Assembly (NCBI GenBank): GCA_015067675.1
Contig: SVMB01000016.1
Span: 1 to 50,993, forward strand
Length of the DNA: 50,993 nucleotides
Reading direction: 5' to 3'
Origin: Oscillospiraceae bacterium
GTDB taxonomy: Bacteria > Bacillota > Clostridia > Oscillospirales > QAMX01
The notes under the pieces are model-generated. The model ran no database searches. It had not been told where the DNA came from and was given only the letters and a program-made list of their open reading frames with translations. The translations under genes were made by a program, and so were the position numbers. Of the stretch, positions 1-8,176 are shown piece by piece; the first letter of the stretch is position 1, and each line of letters starts with the position of its first letter.

Positions 1-353
1 CTATGGCGCACATTGACGATACCAACGCCGGTCTCCCGCGCCTTGGCAATGGCAAGCCGGGTAACCTTCGTGGAGATGACGATACCCAGTCCGCCGCAGC
101 CATCCGCCACAGCCCAGGAGGGACTGTCATACACCAGTTCATAGCGTCCCTCAGGCTTGACGCCGCCCTCACGGATACAGTGCACATACTTCCAGGTACG
201 GATCAGGCCGTGGGAAGCGATGCCGGTCATTTCATTCTCGATGAGGCCATCGGTCAGGATCTCCGCGTCCTCCTGAGAAAGGCCCGCCGCCAGATAGATA
301 TTGATGGAATCCTCACGGAGGACTTCCGGGTCAAAGCGAAGCAGATTACTCAT
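1..353 (-). CDS. Ldh_2-family malate/lactate-type dehydrogenase, N-terminal part (runs off the left edge)
   Basis: My minus-strand translation gives 117 residues beginning MSNLLRFDPEVL. It carries the MTGIASHG block (candidate catalytic His48) and a GLGIVISTK segment typical of the NAD(P)-dependent malate/L-lactate/ureidoglycolate dehydrogenase family (Ldh_2, AllD/YiaK-like). Such enzymes interconvert 2-hydroxy and 2-oxo acids in the cytoplasm. The ATG at 351-353 follows an AAGGGAG ribosome site. About two thirds of the usual ~340 residues lie outside the window, so the substrate cannot be assigned. A consensus promoter and a palindrome lie just upstream, so this is probably the first gene of a regulated unit. 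Confidence 0.85.
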   Translation of the reverse strand, partial: MSNLLRFDPEVLREDSINIYLAAGLSQEDAEILTDGLIENEMTGIASHGLIRTWKYVHCIREGGVKPEGRYELVYDSPSWAVADGCGGLGIVISTKVTRLAIAKARETGVGIVNVRH

Positions 354-412
354 GATTCTCTCCCTTTCCAGCTGATACGGATTGTTGAACAGTCGATCAA
401 TTCCATACTCTT

Positions 413-441
413 ATTATAGTCCACCGAACGAAAACTGTCAA
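413..441 (-). promoter_or_regulatory. sigma-A consensus promoter of the Ldh_2 gene
   Basis: On the minus strand TTGACA (436-441) is followed after exactly 17 bases by TATAAT (413-418). Both hexamers match the consensus fully. The -10 lies about 60 bases upstream of the start codon. A promoter this strong usually needs a repressor, which fits the palindrome directly upstream. Confidence 0.85.
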
Positions 442-445
442 GTAG

Positions 446-466
446 AATGTGTTATATCGACACATT
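446..466. promoter_or_regulatory. candidate operator palindrome
   Basis: AATGTGT and ACACATT form a perfect inverted repeat with 7-base arms around a 7-base spacer, ending 4 bases upstream of the -35 hexamer. Size and symmetry suit a dimeric helix-turn-helix regulator. The position could serve activation or repression. The regulator is not identifiable here. Confidence 0.5.
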
Positions 467-514
467 TTTCTGGATGCATTGCCGGTTCATTCCCAGATTT
501 CTTCCGACAAGCGG

Positions 515-558
515 CAAAAAACGAGCCTTGAGCGGCATCAGGCCTCTCAAGGCTCGTT
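515..558 (-). terminator. rho-independent terminator (second of a tandem pair)
   Basis: A 13-bp stem (520-532 with 546-558, AACGAGCCTTGAG) is followed on the minus strand by a run of T. It shares the AACGAGCCTTGA arm with the hairpin at 766-804, so it probably acts as a back-up terminator for ppdK or ends an unseen short transcript. Confidence 0.7.
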
Positions 559-679
559 GGGATTTGGCTATATGCTTGTCATCCAGCAACCCATACTTGC
601 ACATCCTGAGTAAATATCTCTATCCACCCAATCTCTGCATACAACCTTATTTCAAGGTCATATGCACTCTTTTCCCTAC

Positions 680-703
680 CACTTAAAATTCCAATTTTAA
701 GTG
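680..703. repeat. perfect 11-bp inverted repeat, 2-base loop
   Basis: CACTTAAAATT (680-690) and its exact reverse complement (693-703) are separated by CC. The A/T-rich near-perfect palindrome has no T-run, so it is not an obvious terminator. It may be a protein-binding site or cruciform. Its function is unknown. Confidence 0.5.
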
Positions 704-753
704 CCGGATTCTGCTGAAAGTCTGTTATTTTCAAGGTTCTAACTAAAATCCAC

Positions 754-804
754 AACAAAAAACAAAACGAGCCTCAAACGGCGGTTAACCGTTCAAGGCT
801 CGTT
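754..804 (-). terminator. terminator of ppdK
   Basis: A 16-bp stem with two central mismatches (766-781 with 789-804) is followed on the minus strand by a long T-rich tract (TTTTGTTTTTTGTT). It lies about 90 bases after the ppdK stop codon. Confidence 0.85.
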
Positions 805-894
805 GTTTTGCTTATGAGGTAGTCACGATGCGATAGCCGGGGTTATCGCAGTTGGGATGAAGCGGCTTGCACGATGACAATGCTTACCTTCAAA

Positions 895-3519
895 TTACAT
901 CTCGGCAATCGCAGCCTGGGCAGCAGCCAGACGGGCGATCGGCACACGGAAGGGAGAGCAGGAGACGTAGTTGAGACCGACCTTATGGCAGAAGGCCACG
1001 GTGGACGGATCGCCGCCGTGCTCGCCGCAGATGCCGAGCTTAATGTCGGGGCGGGTCTGACGGCCCAGCTCGCTTGCCATCTTCACCAGGCGGCCGACGC
1101 CGTTCTGGTCGAGCTTGGCAAAGGGATCGTTCTCGTAGATCTTGCGCTCATAGTAGGCTTCCAGGAACTTGCCGGCATCGTCACGGGAGAAGCCGAAGGT
1201 CATCTGGGTCAGGTCGTTGGTACCAAAGGAGAAGAACTCGGCTTCCTTGGCGATCTCGTCGGCAGTCAGAGCCGCACGGGGGATCTCGATCATGGTGCCG
1301 ACCTTGAAGGTCAGCTCAGTGCCGGCAGCGGCGATCTCTTCATTGGCAGTGTTGACAACCACGGTCTTGACGTAGAGCAGCTCCTTGCAGTCGCCGACCA
1401 GCGGGATCATGATCTCGGGGATCATCTCCCAGTCGGGATGAGCCTTCTTGATGTTGAGGGCAGCGCGGATGACGGCACGGGTCTGCATGGCGGCGATCTC
1501 AGGATAGGTAACGGCCAGACGGCAGCCGCGGTGACCCATCATGGGGTTGAACTCGTGGAGACTGGCGATGATGGCATTGACCTGCTCAACAGTCTTTCCG
1601 GTCTCGTTGGCCAGCAGCTCGATGTCTTTTTCCTCAGTGGGAACGAACTCGTGCAGCGGAGGATCCAGGAAACGGATGGTGACAGGATAGCCTTCCAGGG
1701 CCTCGTACAGAGCCTCGAAGTCGCCCTGCTGCATGGGCAGGAGCTTGGCCAGAGCCTTCTCACGACCCTCGACGGTGTCGGAGCAGATCATCTCGCGGAT
1801 GGCGGCAATACGGTCAGCCTCGAAGAACATGTGCTCGGTACGGCACAGGCCGATGCCTTCGGCGCCCAGCTCGCGGGCCTTCTTGGCGTCGCGGGGGGTG
1901 TCGGCGTTGGTGCGGACCTTGAGCTTGCGATACTTGTCGGCCCAGGCCATGATGCGGCCGAACTCGCCGACGATGGCGGCGTCAACGGTGGGGATGATGC
2001 CGTCATAAACATTACCGGTAGAACCGTCGATGGAGATGAAATCGCCCTCGTGGTAGGTCTTGCCGGCCAGGTCAAACTTCTTGTTTTCCTCGTCCATGTT
2101 GATGGCAGAGCAGCCGGAAACACAGCAGGTACCCATGCCGCGGGCAACAACGGCCGCGTGGGAGGTCATGCCGCCGCGCACGGTCAGGATGCCCTGGGAG
2201 GCCTTCATGCCTTCGATGTCCTCAGGAGAGGTCTCCAGACGGACCAGAACAACCTTCTCACCGCGGGCATTCCAGGCCTTGGCATCCTCAGCAGTGAAGA
2301 CGATCTTGCCGCAGGCGGCGCCGGGAGAGGCGGCCAGAGCCTTGGCAACGGGAGTCGCAGCCTTCAGAGCCTTGGGGTCAAACTGGGGATGCAGCAGGGT
2401 ATCGAGGTTACGGGGATCGATCATCTTGACGGCGTCACGATCGGTGATCATGCCTTCGTCAACCAGATCGCAGGCGATCTTCAGAGCAGCCTTGGCGGTA
2501 CGCTTGCCGTTACGGGTCTGCAGCATGTAGAGCTTGCCGTGCTCGACGGTGAACTCCATGTCCTGCATGTCACGGTAGTGGTTTTCCAGTCTGCCGCAGA
2601 CTTCCTGGAACTGAGCAAACGCCTCGGGGAACTTCTCAGCCATCTGAGCGATGGGCATGGGAGTACGCACGCCGGCGACGACGTCTTCGCCCTGGGCATT
2701 GGTCAGGAACTCGCCCATCAGCTTCTTTTCGCCGGTGGCGGGATCACGGGTAAAAGCAACGCCGGTGCCGCAGTCGTCGCCCATATTGCCGAAGGCCATG
2801 GACTGGACGTTGACGGCAGTACCCCAGGAGTAGGGGATATCGTTGTCACGGCGATAGATGTTGGCGCGGGGATTGTCCCAGGAGCGGAACACGGCCTTGA
2901 CGGCGCCCATGAGCTGCTCGATGGGGTTGGAGGGGAAATCGGCACCGATCTTGGCCTTGTACTCGGCCTTGAACTGGTTGGCCAGGGTCTTGAGGTCGTC
3001 GGCGGTCAGCTCGACGTCCTGGGTGACACCCTTTTCTTCCTTCATCTTGTCGATGAGCTGCTCGAAGTACTTCTTACCGACTTCCATAACGACGTCGGAG
3101 TACATCTGGATAAAGCGGCGATAGCAGTCCCAGGCCCAGCGGGGATTGCCGGACTTGGCGGACAGAACCTCGACGACCTCTTCGTTCAGGCCGAGGTTGA
3201 GGATGGTATCCATCATGCCGGGCATGGAAGCACGGGCGCCGGAGCGCACGGAAACCAGAAGAGGATTCTCCTTATCACCGAACTTCTTGCCGGTGATCTC
3301 TTCCATCTTGGCGATATATTCCATGATCTGCGCTTCGATTTCGGGCGCGATCATCTTACCGTCATCATAATAACGGGTGCAAGCCTCGGTGGTAATCGTG
3401 AAGCCCTGCGGAACCGGCATTCCAAGACCGGTCATCTCGGCCAGGTTGGCGCCCTTACCGCCCAGGAGCTCACGCATTTTGCCGTTACCCTCGGTGAAGA
3501 GGTATACGTACTTATGCAA
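895..3519 (-). CDS. ppdK: pyruvate, phosphate dikinase
   Basis: This 874-residue enzyme interconverts pyruvate, ATP and phosphate with PEP, AMP and pyrophosphate, linking glycolysis and gluconeogenesis in many anaerobes. The order is as in the family: N-terminal ATP-grasp domain (GGKGANLAEM near residue 20), central phosphohistidine domain with GGMTSHAAVVARGMG (swivelling His454), and C-terminal TIM barrel with GICGEHGGDPS and NYVSCSPFRVPIARL. Length equals the usual 870-880. The start is TTG at 3517-3519, chosen because AGGAGG lies 8 bases upstream and the residues after it match the family N-terminus. It is monocistronic, with its own promoter and terminator. Confidence 0.97.
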   Translation of the reverse strand: MHKYVYLFTEGNGKMRELLGGKGANLAEMTGLGMPVPQGFTITTEACTRYYDDGKMIAPEIEAQIMEYIAKMEEITGKKFGDKENPLLVSVRSGARASMPGMMDTILNLGLNEEVVEVLSAKSGNPRWAWDCYRRFIQMYSDVVMEVGKKYFEQLIDKMKEEKGVTQDVELTADDLKTLANQFKAEYKAKIGADFPSNPIEQLMGAVKAVFRSWDNPRANIYRRDNDIPYSWGTAVNVQSMAFGNMGDDCGTGVAFTRDPATGEKKLMGEFLTNAQGEDVVAGVRTPMPIAQMAEKFPEAFAQFQEVCGRLENHYRDMQDMEFTVEHGKLYMLQTRNGKRTAKAALKIACDLVDEGMITDRDAVKMIDPRNLDTLLHPQFDPKALKAATPVAKALAASPGAACGKIVFTAEDAKAWNARGEKVVLVRLETSPEDIEGMKASQGILTVRGGMTSHAAVVARGMGTCCVSGCSAINMDEENKKFDLAGKTYHEGDFISIDGSTGNVYDGIIPTVDAAIVGEFGRIMAWADKYRKLKVRTNADTPRDAKKARELGAEGIGLCRTEHMFFEADRIAAIREMICSDTVEGREKALAKLLPMQQGDFEALYEALEGYPVTIRFLDPPLHEFVPTEEKDIELLANETGKTVEQVNAIIASLHEFNPMMGHRGCRLAVTYPEIAAMQTRAVIRAALNIKKAHPDWEMIPEIMIPLVGDCKELLYVKTVVVNTANEEIAAAGTELTFKVGTMIEIPRAALTADEIAKEAEFFSFGTNDLTQMTFGFSRDDAGKFLEAYYERKIYENDPFAKLDQNGVGRLVKMASELGRQTRPDIKLGICGEHGGDPSTVAFCHKVGLNYVSCSPFRVPIARLAAAQAAIAEM

Positions 3520-3550
3520 TGCTTTGTCCTCCTATTTTTTGATACGTTGC

Positions 3551-3579
3551 ATTATACCACATCTCCCGAAAATTTGCAC
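3551..3579 (-). promoter_or_regulatory. ppdK promoter, extended -10 type
   Basis: TATAAT (3551-3556, minus strand) is preceded by TG one base upstream, an extended -10. The -35 (GTGCAA, 3574-3579, spacer 17) is poor, as is common with extended -10 promoters. It lies about 30 bases upstream of the TTG start. Confidence 0.6.
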
Positions 3580-3837
3580 GTGTTTTTTATAACTGTTTTG
3601 CATCTTTAATCGATAATTACGAATTCAGCCGTCAGTTTTACCAATTCAAAAAATGAAGCCGTTCATCCGTTTTACTTCAAACAGCCTGCGTGAAATGCCA
3701 TTTCCTCCCTTCACACAGGCTGTTTTTGCAAGAAAGATGAAAGTTTTCCTGCATTTCTTATATTTAATGTTAAGAATCCGTTTGATAATTATCGATATCC
3801 AGTGCAAAAATTCTCCCTTTTCACGATTTCTGTCACC
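3580..3837. other. noncoding stretch upstream of the ppdK promoter
   Basis: Apart from the hairpin at 3679-3726 I see no gene or recognisable RNA. The sequence is A/T-rich compared with its surroundings, as expected between two minus-strand units. Confidence 0.5.
3679..3726. terminator. hairpin, probable terminator of the padR operon
   Basis: Arms 3679-3694 and 3710-3725 pair over 16 bases with one mismatch (AAACAGCCTG core). It sits about 110 bases after the last gene of the minus-strand padR operon. The T-run is better on the plus strand, so direction is uncertain. It may block transcription both ways. Confidence 0.55.
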
Positions 3838-4263
3838 TTATTCGGTCAGTGGCAAACCCTGCGCATCGTAATTGATTTGTCTGGTCAAAATGAGAATTCC
3901 TTCAATTAGGCTCCAAATCACGCTTGCAAACGCGCCGATTCCGCAGGTTAAGAGGCTAATGAGTAATTGCGCCACCGCACGGCCGGTAAATCCCAGGTAA
4001 AAATTATGCACACCCAGCCATCCCAGCAGAATCGCAAGAACGCCCGCCGCTATTCTGGACTTATTGGGCTGAGCAGCATAGCCGTAACCGGCATTGCGCA
4101 TATTCCCCAGCGCCGCGCCGCACTGGATACACACAAGCTGTCCGTCTCCCACCTGCGCACCGCAGTTGTGGCAGAAGTTTTTGCCGATGCCCGCCGCAAC
4201 GCCGCATTTGATGCAGACCGCCGCATGATCGTCCATCAGATTGCCGCAGTTTTTACAGTACAT
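3838..4263 (-). CDS. double zinc-ribbon TM2-domain membrane protein
   Basis: The protein has 141 residues. Two zinc-ribbon units come first (Cys3/6/17/20 and Cys31/34/45/48). A TM2 domain follows at about 69-127, with two hydrophobic helices around GWLGVHNFYLGFTGR. TM2 proteins are small membrane proteins of uncertain role, and the zinc ribbons may mediate protein contacts. The start at 4263 follows GGAGG and overlaps the end of the preceding gene by 11 bases, so it is the last gene of the padR operon. Confidence 0.85.
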   Translation of the reverse strand: MYCKNCGNLMDDHAAVCIKCGVAAGIGKNFCHNCGAQVGDGQLVCIQCGAALGNMRNAGYGYAAQPNKSRIAAGVLAILLGWLGVHNFYLGFTGRAVAQLLISLLTCGIGAFASVIWSLIEGILILTRQINYDAQGLPLTE

Positions 4264-5134
4264 TTTCTTTTCCTCCCATATCACGGGCCGTACGCACGTC
4301 GATTTCCGATCCGATGCCGGAGATTCGCACTTCACGCGCGCCTTCGCCCAGAATCCAGTCGCCGTTCATCTCCTTTTCGGGCTTTTTCCCGTTCAGGGTG
4401 AACTGCGCACCCACAAATTCCATATCAAACCGGTAGTCTTCAGCCGCTCCTGCCAGGCTCAGCTCCACGTCACCGTCAACCAGTTTAAAATCGATGCTTT
4501 CGCTGTCCAGAACCGCATTGACGTCGGCATCCACGCCGTCAAGGGAGAATCGGCCGGTGACGATCGCCGCCGTAAGCTCGCCATCCACCAGATCAACGCT
4601 GATCTGATCGGTCAGGAGCGGTTCATCCGCACGGATTTCACCATCCACGCCGGTGAGCACCATCGCCAGCCATTCCTTGTCCGCCGGATATTCCAGCACA
4701 AAGCCGGGTACATCCGCATCCCAGATGCTCGTCACATTGAAGGTAATGACACCCGTATTCTCCAGGTATTCCAGTGCAAGCGTGCCATCCTCCGACTGCA
4801 GCCGATACTCGTTTTCATACCGCTCATACCAGGTCAGCCGTACCTTGTCGGATCCTTCCACCGCGCGCAGCTCAAGGTCGGCATCCACCACGTCCAGACG
4901 CAGCCTCTGCAGCTCATCGGCCCGGCCTTCCCAGACCTGCATCTTCGGTTCCTTGTGATAGTTCAGCGTCGAAACCCGCCAGCCATCCTCACCGTGGTTG
5001 ATGTACATCGGCATGCTCAGCCACTGCGCAACCTGTTCGCCGCCCACGTCAATGACGGCATAACCCACGAGCATCGCGCCCACAATCAGCAGCAGCACCG
5101 CCGTCAGTCCCAGGATTCTGATCGTCTTTTTCAT
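4253..5134 (-). CDS. DUF4097-type membrane-anchored beta-repeat protein
   Basis: The 293 residues begin with an N-terminal signal/anchor helix (about 5-27). The rest is a long region of short beta-strands with repeated D/V/L patterns (DLVDGEL, KLVDGDVELSL), as in the DUF4097 beta-helix family. Genes of this kind commonly follow padR and DUF1700 in Firmicutes and are thought to be involved in envelope stress, but their biochemical role is unknown. The ATG overlaps the preceding stop by 4 bases. The body is probably outside the membrane. Confidence 0.75.
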   Translation of the reverse strand: MKKTIRILGLTAVLLLIVGAMLVGYAVIDVGGEQVAQWLSMPMYINHGEDGWRVSTLNYHKEPKMQVWEGRADELQRLRLDVVDADLELRAVEGSDKVRLTWYERYENEYRLQSEDGTLALEYLENTGVITFNVTSIWDADVPGFVLEYPADKEWLAMVLTGVDGEIRADEPLLTDQISVDLVDGELTAAIVTGRFSLDGVDADVNAVLDSESIDFKLVDGDVELSLAGAAEDYRFDMEFVGAQFTLNGKKPEKEMNGDWILGEGAREVRISGIGSEIDVRTARDMGGKENVL

Positions 5135-5748
5135 ACCGTTTCACCGCCTTTTTCCCGCTTCTGTGCCAGTTTTTGGCCAATCCAGCGGAAGAATCCCGCC
5201 ATCGCCCTGCAAATACCCTGCACCAGCAGGACAAGCGCCATCACCGCCAGAATCGACAGCGCAAGGCCAATGAGTCCCGAGCCGATCATGAACGCCACCG
5301 AGCCTCCCGTGACGGCGCCGGATCCGAGCAGCCAGATATTGCGCAGGCCGAACATGATGCCCATCACCACCACAGCCACAATCACTGCCACTGCGGCAAT
5401 GACAAGGCTCAGCAGCAGAGCCAGAATCGCCGCGGCAATTGCGATAATCGCGATGCCCAGCGGCAGCGTGATCGGCAGAGACAGTATTCCCAACGCTGCG
5501 ATCAGCGCCCGTGAGGTATTGCGCGGCGTGGGCTTTGCCGCCGCGACGGCAAAAGCCGACTCCCTGCGCAGCTGCGCCGCAATCGTCTCCGGAGCATCCA
5601 TCGAGGCCGTCACCTCTTCTTCGGTACGTCCGGCCTCCACCGCATCTTCGATGTATTCCCGATAGTAATTCAGCGCCTGTGCCCGTTCCTCCTGCGGCAA
5701 TGACAGCAGCGCATTGCCGAGCCGGGTCAAAAACTGTTGCTTTGTCAT
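5131..5748 (-). CDS. DUF1700-domain membrane protein
   Basis: The 205 residues begin with the family helix MTKQQFLTRLGNAL and a helical region ending near EEEVTASMDAPETIA (about residue 55). Four or so hydrophobic segments lie between about 80 and 190. DUF1700 proteins are partners of PadR regulators and DUF4097 proteins and have been suggested to take part in envelope sensing. It overlaps padR by 4 bases and the DUF4097 gene by 4 bases, showing tight translational coupling. Confidence 0.85.
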   Translation of the reverse strand: MTKQQFLTRLGNALLSLPQEERAQALNYYREYIEDAVEAGRTEEEVTASMDAPETIAAQLRRESAFAVAAAKPTPRNTSRALIAALGILSLPITLPLGIAIIAIAAAILALLLSLVIAAVAVIVAVVVMGIMFGLRNIWLLGSGAVTGGSVAFMIGSGLIGLALSILAVMALVLLVQGICRAMAGFFRWIGQKLAQKREKGGETV

Positions 5749-6071
5749 ACCTCTTCATTCCCCTCTGCATCTGCCATGATAAATTCCACAATCTTTTTCA
5801 GATCGTTCATCTCCGATCGAAGCTGTGCAAGCCGCTGCCTGCCAAGCTCCGTCATATGGTAATACTTACGCAGTCGTCCCCCATGTTCGGCATTGTAGGT
5901 TTCAAAGCAGCCCTGCTGCTCCAGTCTGCGCAGCACCGGATACAGCGACGATTCCGACACATGCAGCAGATTGATCGTCTGCTGGGTCACGTTATACCCA
6001 TAGGCATCCTCTTTTTCCACAACTGCCAGCACACAGGCATCCAGAAAGCCCTTCTTCATCTGCGGGTCCAC
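5745..6071 (-). CDS. PadR-family transcriptional regulator
   Basis: The 108-residue winged-helix protein contains AYGYNVTQQ, SESSLYPVLRRLEQQG and GGRLRKYYHMTELGRQRL, the PadR recognition helix and wing. A C-terminal helix for dimerisation follows. The start is GTG at 6069-6071, six or so bases after a GGGGGAGG ribosome site. An in-frame ATG four codons later is less well placed. It is the first gene of a four-gene operon and probably represses it through the palindrome inside the promoter. Confidence 0.93.
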   Translation of the reverse strand: MDPQMKKGFLDACVLAVVEKEDAYGYNVTQQTINLLHVSESSLYPVLRRLEQQGCFETYNAEHGGRLRKYYHMTELGRQRLAQLRSEMNDLKKIVEFIMADAEGNEEV

Positions 6072-6103
6072 GCTTATCCTCCCCCTTTCCTGCTTACGAG
6101 TAT

Positions 6104-6132
6104 ACTATACAATAAACAGTATTGTTTGTCAA
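6104..6132 (-). promoter_or_regulatory. sigma-A promoter of the padR operon
   Basis: TTGACA (6127-6132) and TATAGT (6104-6109) on the minus strand are separated by 17 bases. The -10 ends about 33 bases from the padR GTG start. Confidence 0.85.
6109..6125. promoter_or_regulatory. candidate PadR operator inside the promoter spacer
   Basis: ACAATA and TATTGT flank five bases, giving a 17-bp inverted repeat that fills the spacer between -35 and -10. Binding there would exclude RNA polymerase, the usual logic of PadR autorepression. Related half-sites (AGTAT) recur at 6100-6104 and 6134-6138. Confidence 0.55.
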
Positions 6133-6198
6133 GCAGTATTATACATTGGACAAGAAATTTTTTCTTTTTAATCTGCCGAAAAAAATCCCGTCGTACAC

Positions 6199-6227
6199 TT
6201 GTATCCCCCGCCCGGACATGTTAAAAT
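6199..6227 (+). promoter_or_regulatory. probable promoter of the phosphodiester glycosidase gene
   Basis: TTGTAT (6199-6204), a 17-base spacer and TAAAAT (6222-6227) precede the start codon by about 85 bases. A small hairpin ACCGA-CCTCA-TCGGT lies in the leader. Confidence 0.5.
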
Positions 6228-6310
6228 AAAAGATGATCGTATTTTGTCGAAACAAACCGACCTCATCGGTCGTCAAAAGTATAAACATCTTACAGAACGG
6301 AGCGAATTCT

Positions 6311-8167
6311 ATGAAGTTATTTGGCGGCGGAGGCAAGCACTCCGGCAGAAGCCACAGTTCATATCAATCATCCACGCCCCGCATCGACACAGCTTCACTG
6401 CCCGATGTGGACGAAATTCTGGCCGAGGAATACGCGTCTCAGCGCACGCCTGCGCAGCCCGTACGCCCGGCGCAGGTACAGCAAAAGCCGACGCCTGCGG
6501 CTGAACCCCTGCAGGAAATGCGTGAGTACATCCCCGGCACAGCCCAAAGCTCCGCGGTCCGGCAGTCCCCGCCGCATATCACCGGCTATTCCACATTCGA
6601 GGACGACGATACTTCCGTTGTGCCGCGTACGCCTGCGGCACCTCCTCCCGTACGGCCTGCCGCTGTCAGTCAGAGCACCATCCGTATGCCGTCAACATCC
6701 TCCCGCCCGGCCGGCGCCCCCTCCCGCCCGGCTGCCTCTTCATCCCGTCCGGCTGCCTCCTCCAGCCTCGGCCGTGCCATTGATCCCCAGAATGTGCATA
6801 CCACCTCTGAAGTGCGCGGCTACGTGCGTCCCGGCAGTGTCCCTGCAAAGCAGCCTGTAAAAGCTGAGAAAAAGAAAAAGCGCCGCCGCTGGCCCATTAC
6901 CCTGGGTGCGACCGCCGTGGTACTGGCAGCGCTTTACTGCCTGTGCGTGTTCTCCAACATCCCCTTCATCGCCAAATGGCGCGCCATCTACATCGAAACC
7001 GCCATGGGTACCATGACCCATCAGTGGCTGGCCACGGCTTTCATCCCCAAGTCCATCATTGAGGACGTCATGTACGAGCGCTGGAAACTGGAAGAGGAAC
7101 AGGCCAAGATCGAATCCGACAACTCCATGGTCAATCCCTCCGCCACCACCATGGGTGCGCTGCGTACCGAGGCAGCCACCACTGTCCCCGAACCCGCAGC
7201 AACCACGGCTGCCACCACCACGGCAACCACTGCCCCGCCTGTCCCCGAGTGGGAAAAGGAAGACTATCCGCTCTATACCGCCTTCCCTGAGCTTGACCGT
7301 GAAAGCTTCATCGCCTATGCAAACGAACACGCCGAGACGCTCTATACCGAGGACGGCCATATCATGATCGATGAAGCCGGCCGCGATCAGGAGGGCACCT
7401 CCATTCTGACCACGAACGGTGATCAGGTGCTGGCGCTCGATACGAAAAACGGCATTCTCATCATCAAGGTCACCGGTGAGGAATCCGACGAGATCTATGA
7501 GGGTAAGCTTGCACTCATCCGCGATCCCGCGCAGGTCAAGCTGGGCGTTGCCAAGAATCTGGGCAGCGTCGGTCAGCAAGTCGGCCAGATTGCCGAGCGC
7601 AACGGCGCCATTCTCGGCATCAACGCCTCCGGTTTCCAGGATGACGAAGGCCACGGCAACGGCGGTGTTGCCTACGGTTTTGTCATGTCCGACGGCAAAC
7701 GCCTCCAGTCTGCCATCGGCGGAAATTACAAGGTCATTGCCTTTGACACCAACAACATCCTCAACATCACCAATTACAAATCCTCTCTGGATCTGCGCGA
7801 CGGCGCCGAGTTCCGTCCCGCGCTCATCGTCAACGGCAAGATCCAGGTTTCCGGTTCCGCCGGCTGGGGCATCCACCCCCGTACCGTCATCGGTCAGGCC
7901 GAGAACGGCACTGTCATGATGCTGGTCATCGACGGTCGTCAGACCCATTCCATGGGCTGCACCATCGGTGAATGCGCCATCATCCTTGAGCGCTACGGCG
8001 CGGTTCAGGCCTGCAACCTCGACGGCGGATCCTCCAGCGTCCTCTACTACAACGGCCGCGTCATTTCCAATCCCTCCGGCGCCGACAAGGTCAACGGACG
8101 CTACCTGCCCGATGCCTTCATCGTCATGCCTGCCGCAGAGTCCTCCGCTGACGGCTCTGCCGAATAA
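6311..8167 (+). CDS. membrane-anchored phosphodiester glycosidase (NAGPA/DUF2233 domain)
   Basis: The protein has 618 residues. A ~190-residue Ser/Pro/Ala-rich tail (repeats of SRPAASS) comes first, then a basic patch KKKKRRRW and one transmembrane helix (about 200-225). An Ala/Thr-rich linker near 300 leads into a C-terminal NAGPA domain with GINASGF, GWGIHPRTVIGQ, IDGRQTHSMG and NLDGGSSSVLYYNG. The known family cleaves GlcNAc-phosphodiester links, and bacterial members are tied to exopolysaccharide or teichoic-acid metabolism. The catalytic domain should face outward. The ATG at 6311 after CGGAG was preferred to an earlier in-frame start with no ribosome site. A DUF362 gene follows 9 bases downstream. 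Confidence 0.88.
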   Translation: MKLFGGGGKHSGRSHSSYQSSTPRIDTASLPDVDEILAEEYASQRTPAQPVRPAQVQQKPTPAAEPLQEMREYIPGTAQSSAVRQSPPHITGYSTFEDDDTSVVPRTPAAPPPVRPAAVSQSTIRMPSTSSRPAGAPSRPAASSSRPAASSSLGRAIDPQNVHTTSEVRGYVRPGSVPAKQPVKAEKKKKRRRWPITLGATAVVLAALYCLCVFSNIPFIAKWRAIYIETAMGTMTHQWLATAFIPKSIIEDVMYERWKLEEEQAKIESDNSMVNPSATTMGALRTEAATTVPEPAATTAATTTATTAPPVPEWEKEDYPLYTAFPELDRESFIAYANEHAETLYTEDGHIMIDEAGRDQEGTSILTTNGDQVLALDTKNGILIIKVTGEESDEIYEGKLALIRDPAQVKLGVAKNLGSVGQQVGQIAERNGAILGINASGFQDDEGHGNGGVAYGFVMSDGKRLQSAIGGNYKVIAFDTNNILNITNYKSSLDLRDGAEFRPALIVNGKIQVSGSAGWGIHPRTVIGQAENGTVMMLVIDGRQTHSMGCTIGECAIILERYGAVQACNLDGGSSSVLYYNGRVISNPSGADKVNGRYLPDAFIVMPAAESSADGSAE

Positions 8168-8176
8168 AGGAGTCCC

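Larger units (their letters stand above)
354..894. other. intergenic region between ppdK and the Ldh_2 gene
   Basis: No credible gene is visible in these 541 bases. They hold the promoter and candidate operator of the Ldh_2 gene, two minus-strand terminator hairpins with related stems, a perfect 11-bp inverted repeat, and a short inverted repeat GCGATA/TATCGC near 831-850. The minus strand contains CCTTGA four times between 515 and 804, twice inside the terminator stems. I see no tRNA or recognisable riboswitch. Confidence 0.6.

Noticed and set aside
3..419. Plus-strand 138-codon frame at the left edge
   Set aside because: The minus-strand translation gives a coherent Ldh_2 dehydrogenase start with ribosome site and consensus promoter.
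447..686. 79-codon plus-strand frame in the intergenic region
   Set aside because: It has no ribosome site, overlaps a terminator hairpin and has no family resemblance.
874..3609. 911-codon open frame on the plus strand opposite ppdK
   Set aside because: It is the antisense shadow of a well-conserved enzyme. Its composition is low-complexity (Gly/Leu/Asp/Val-rich), it has no ribosome site and it resembles no family.
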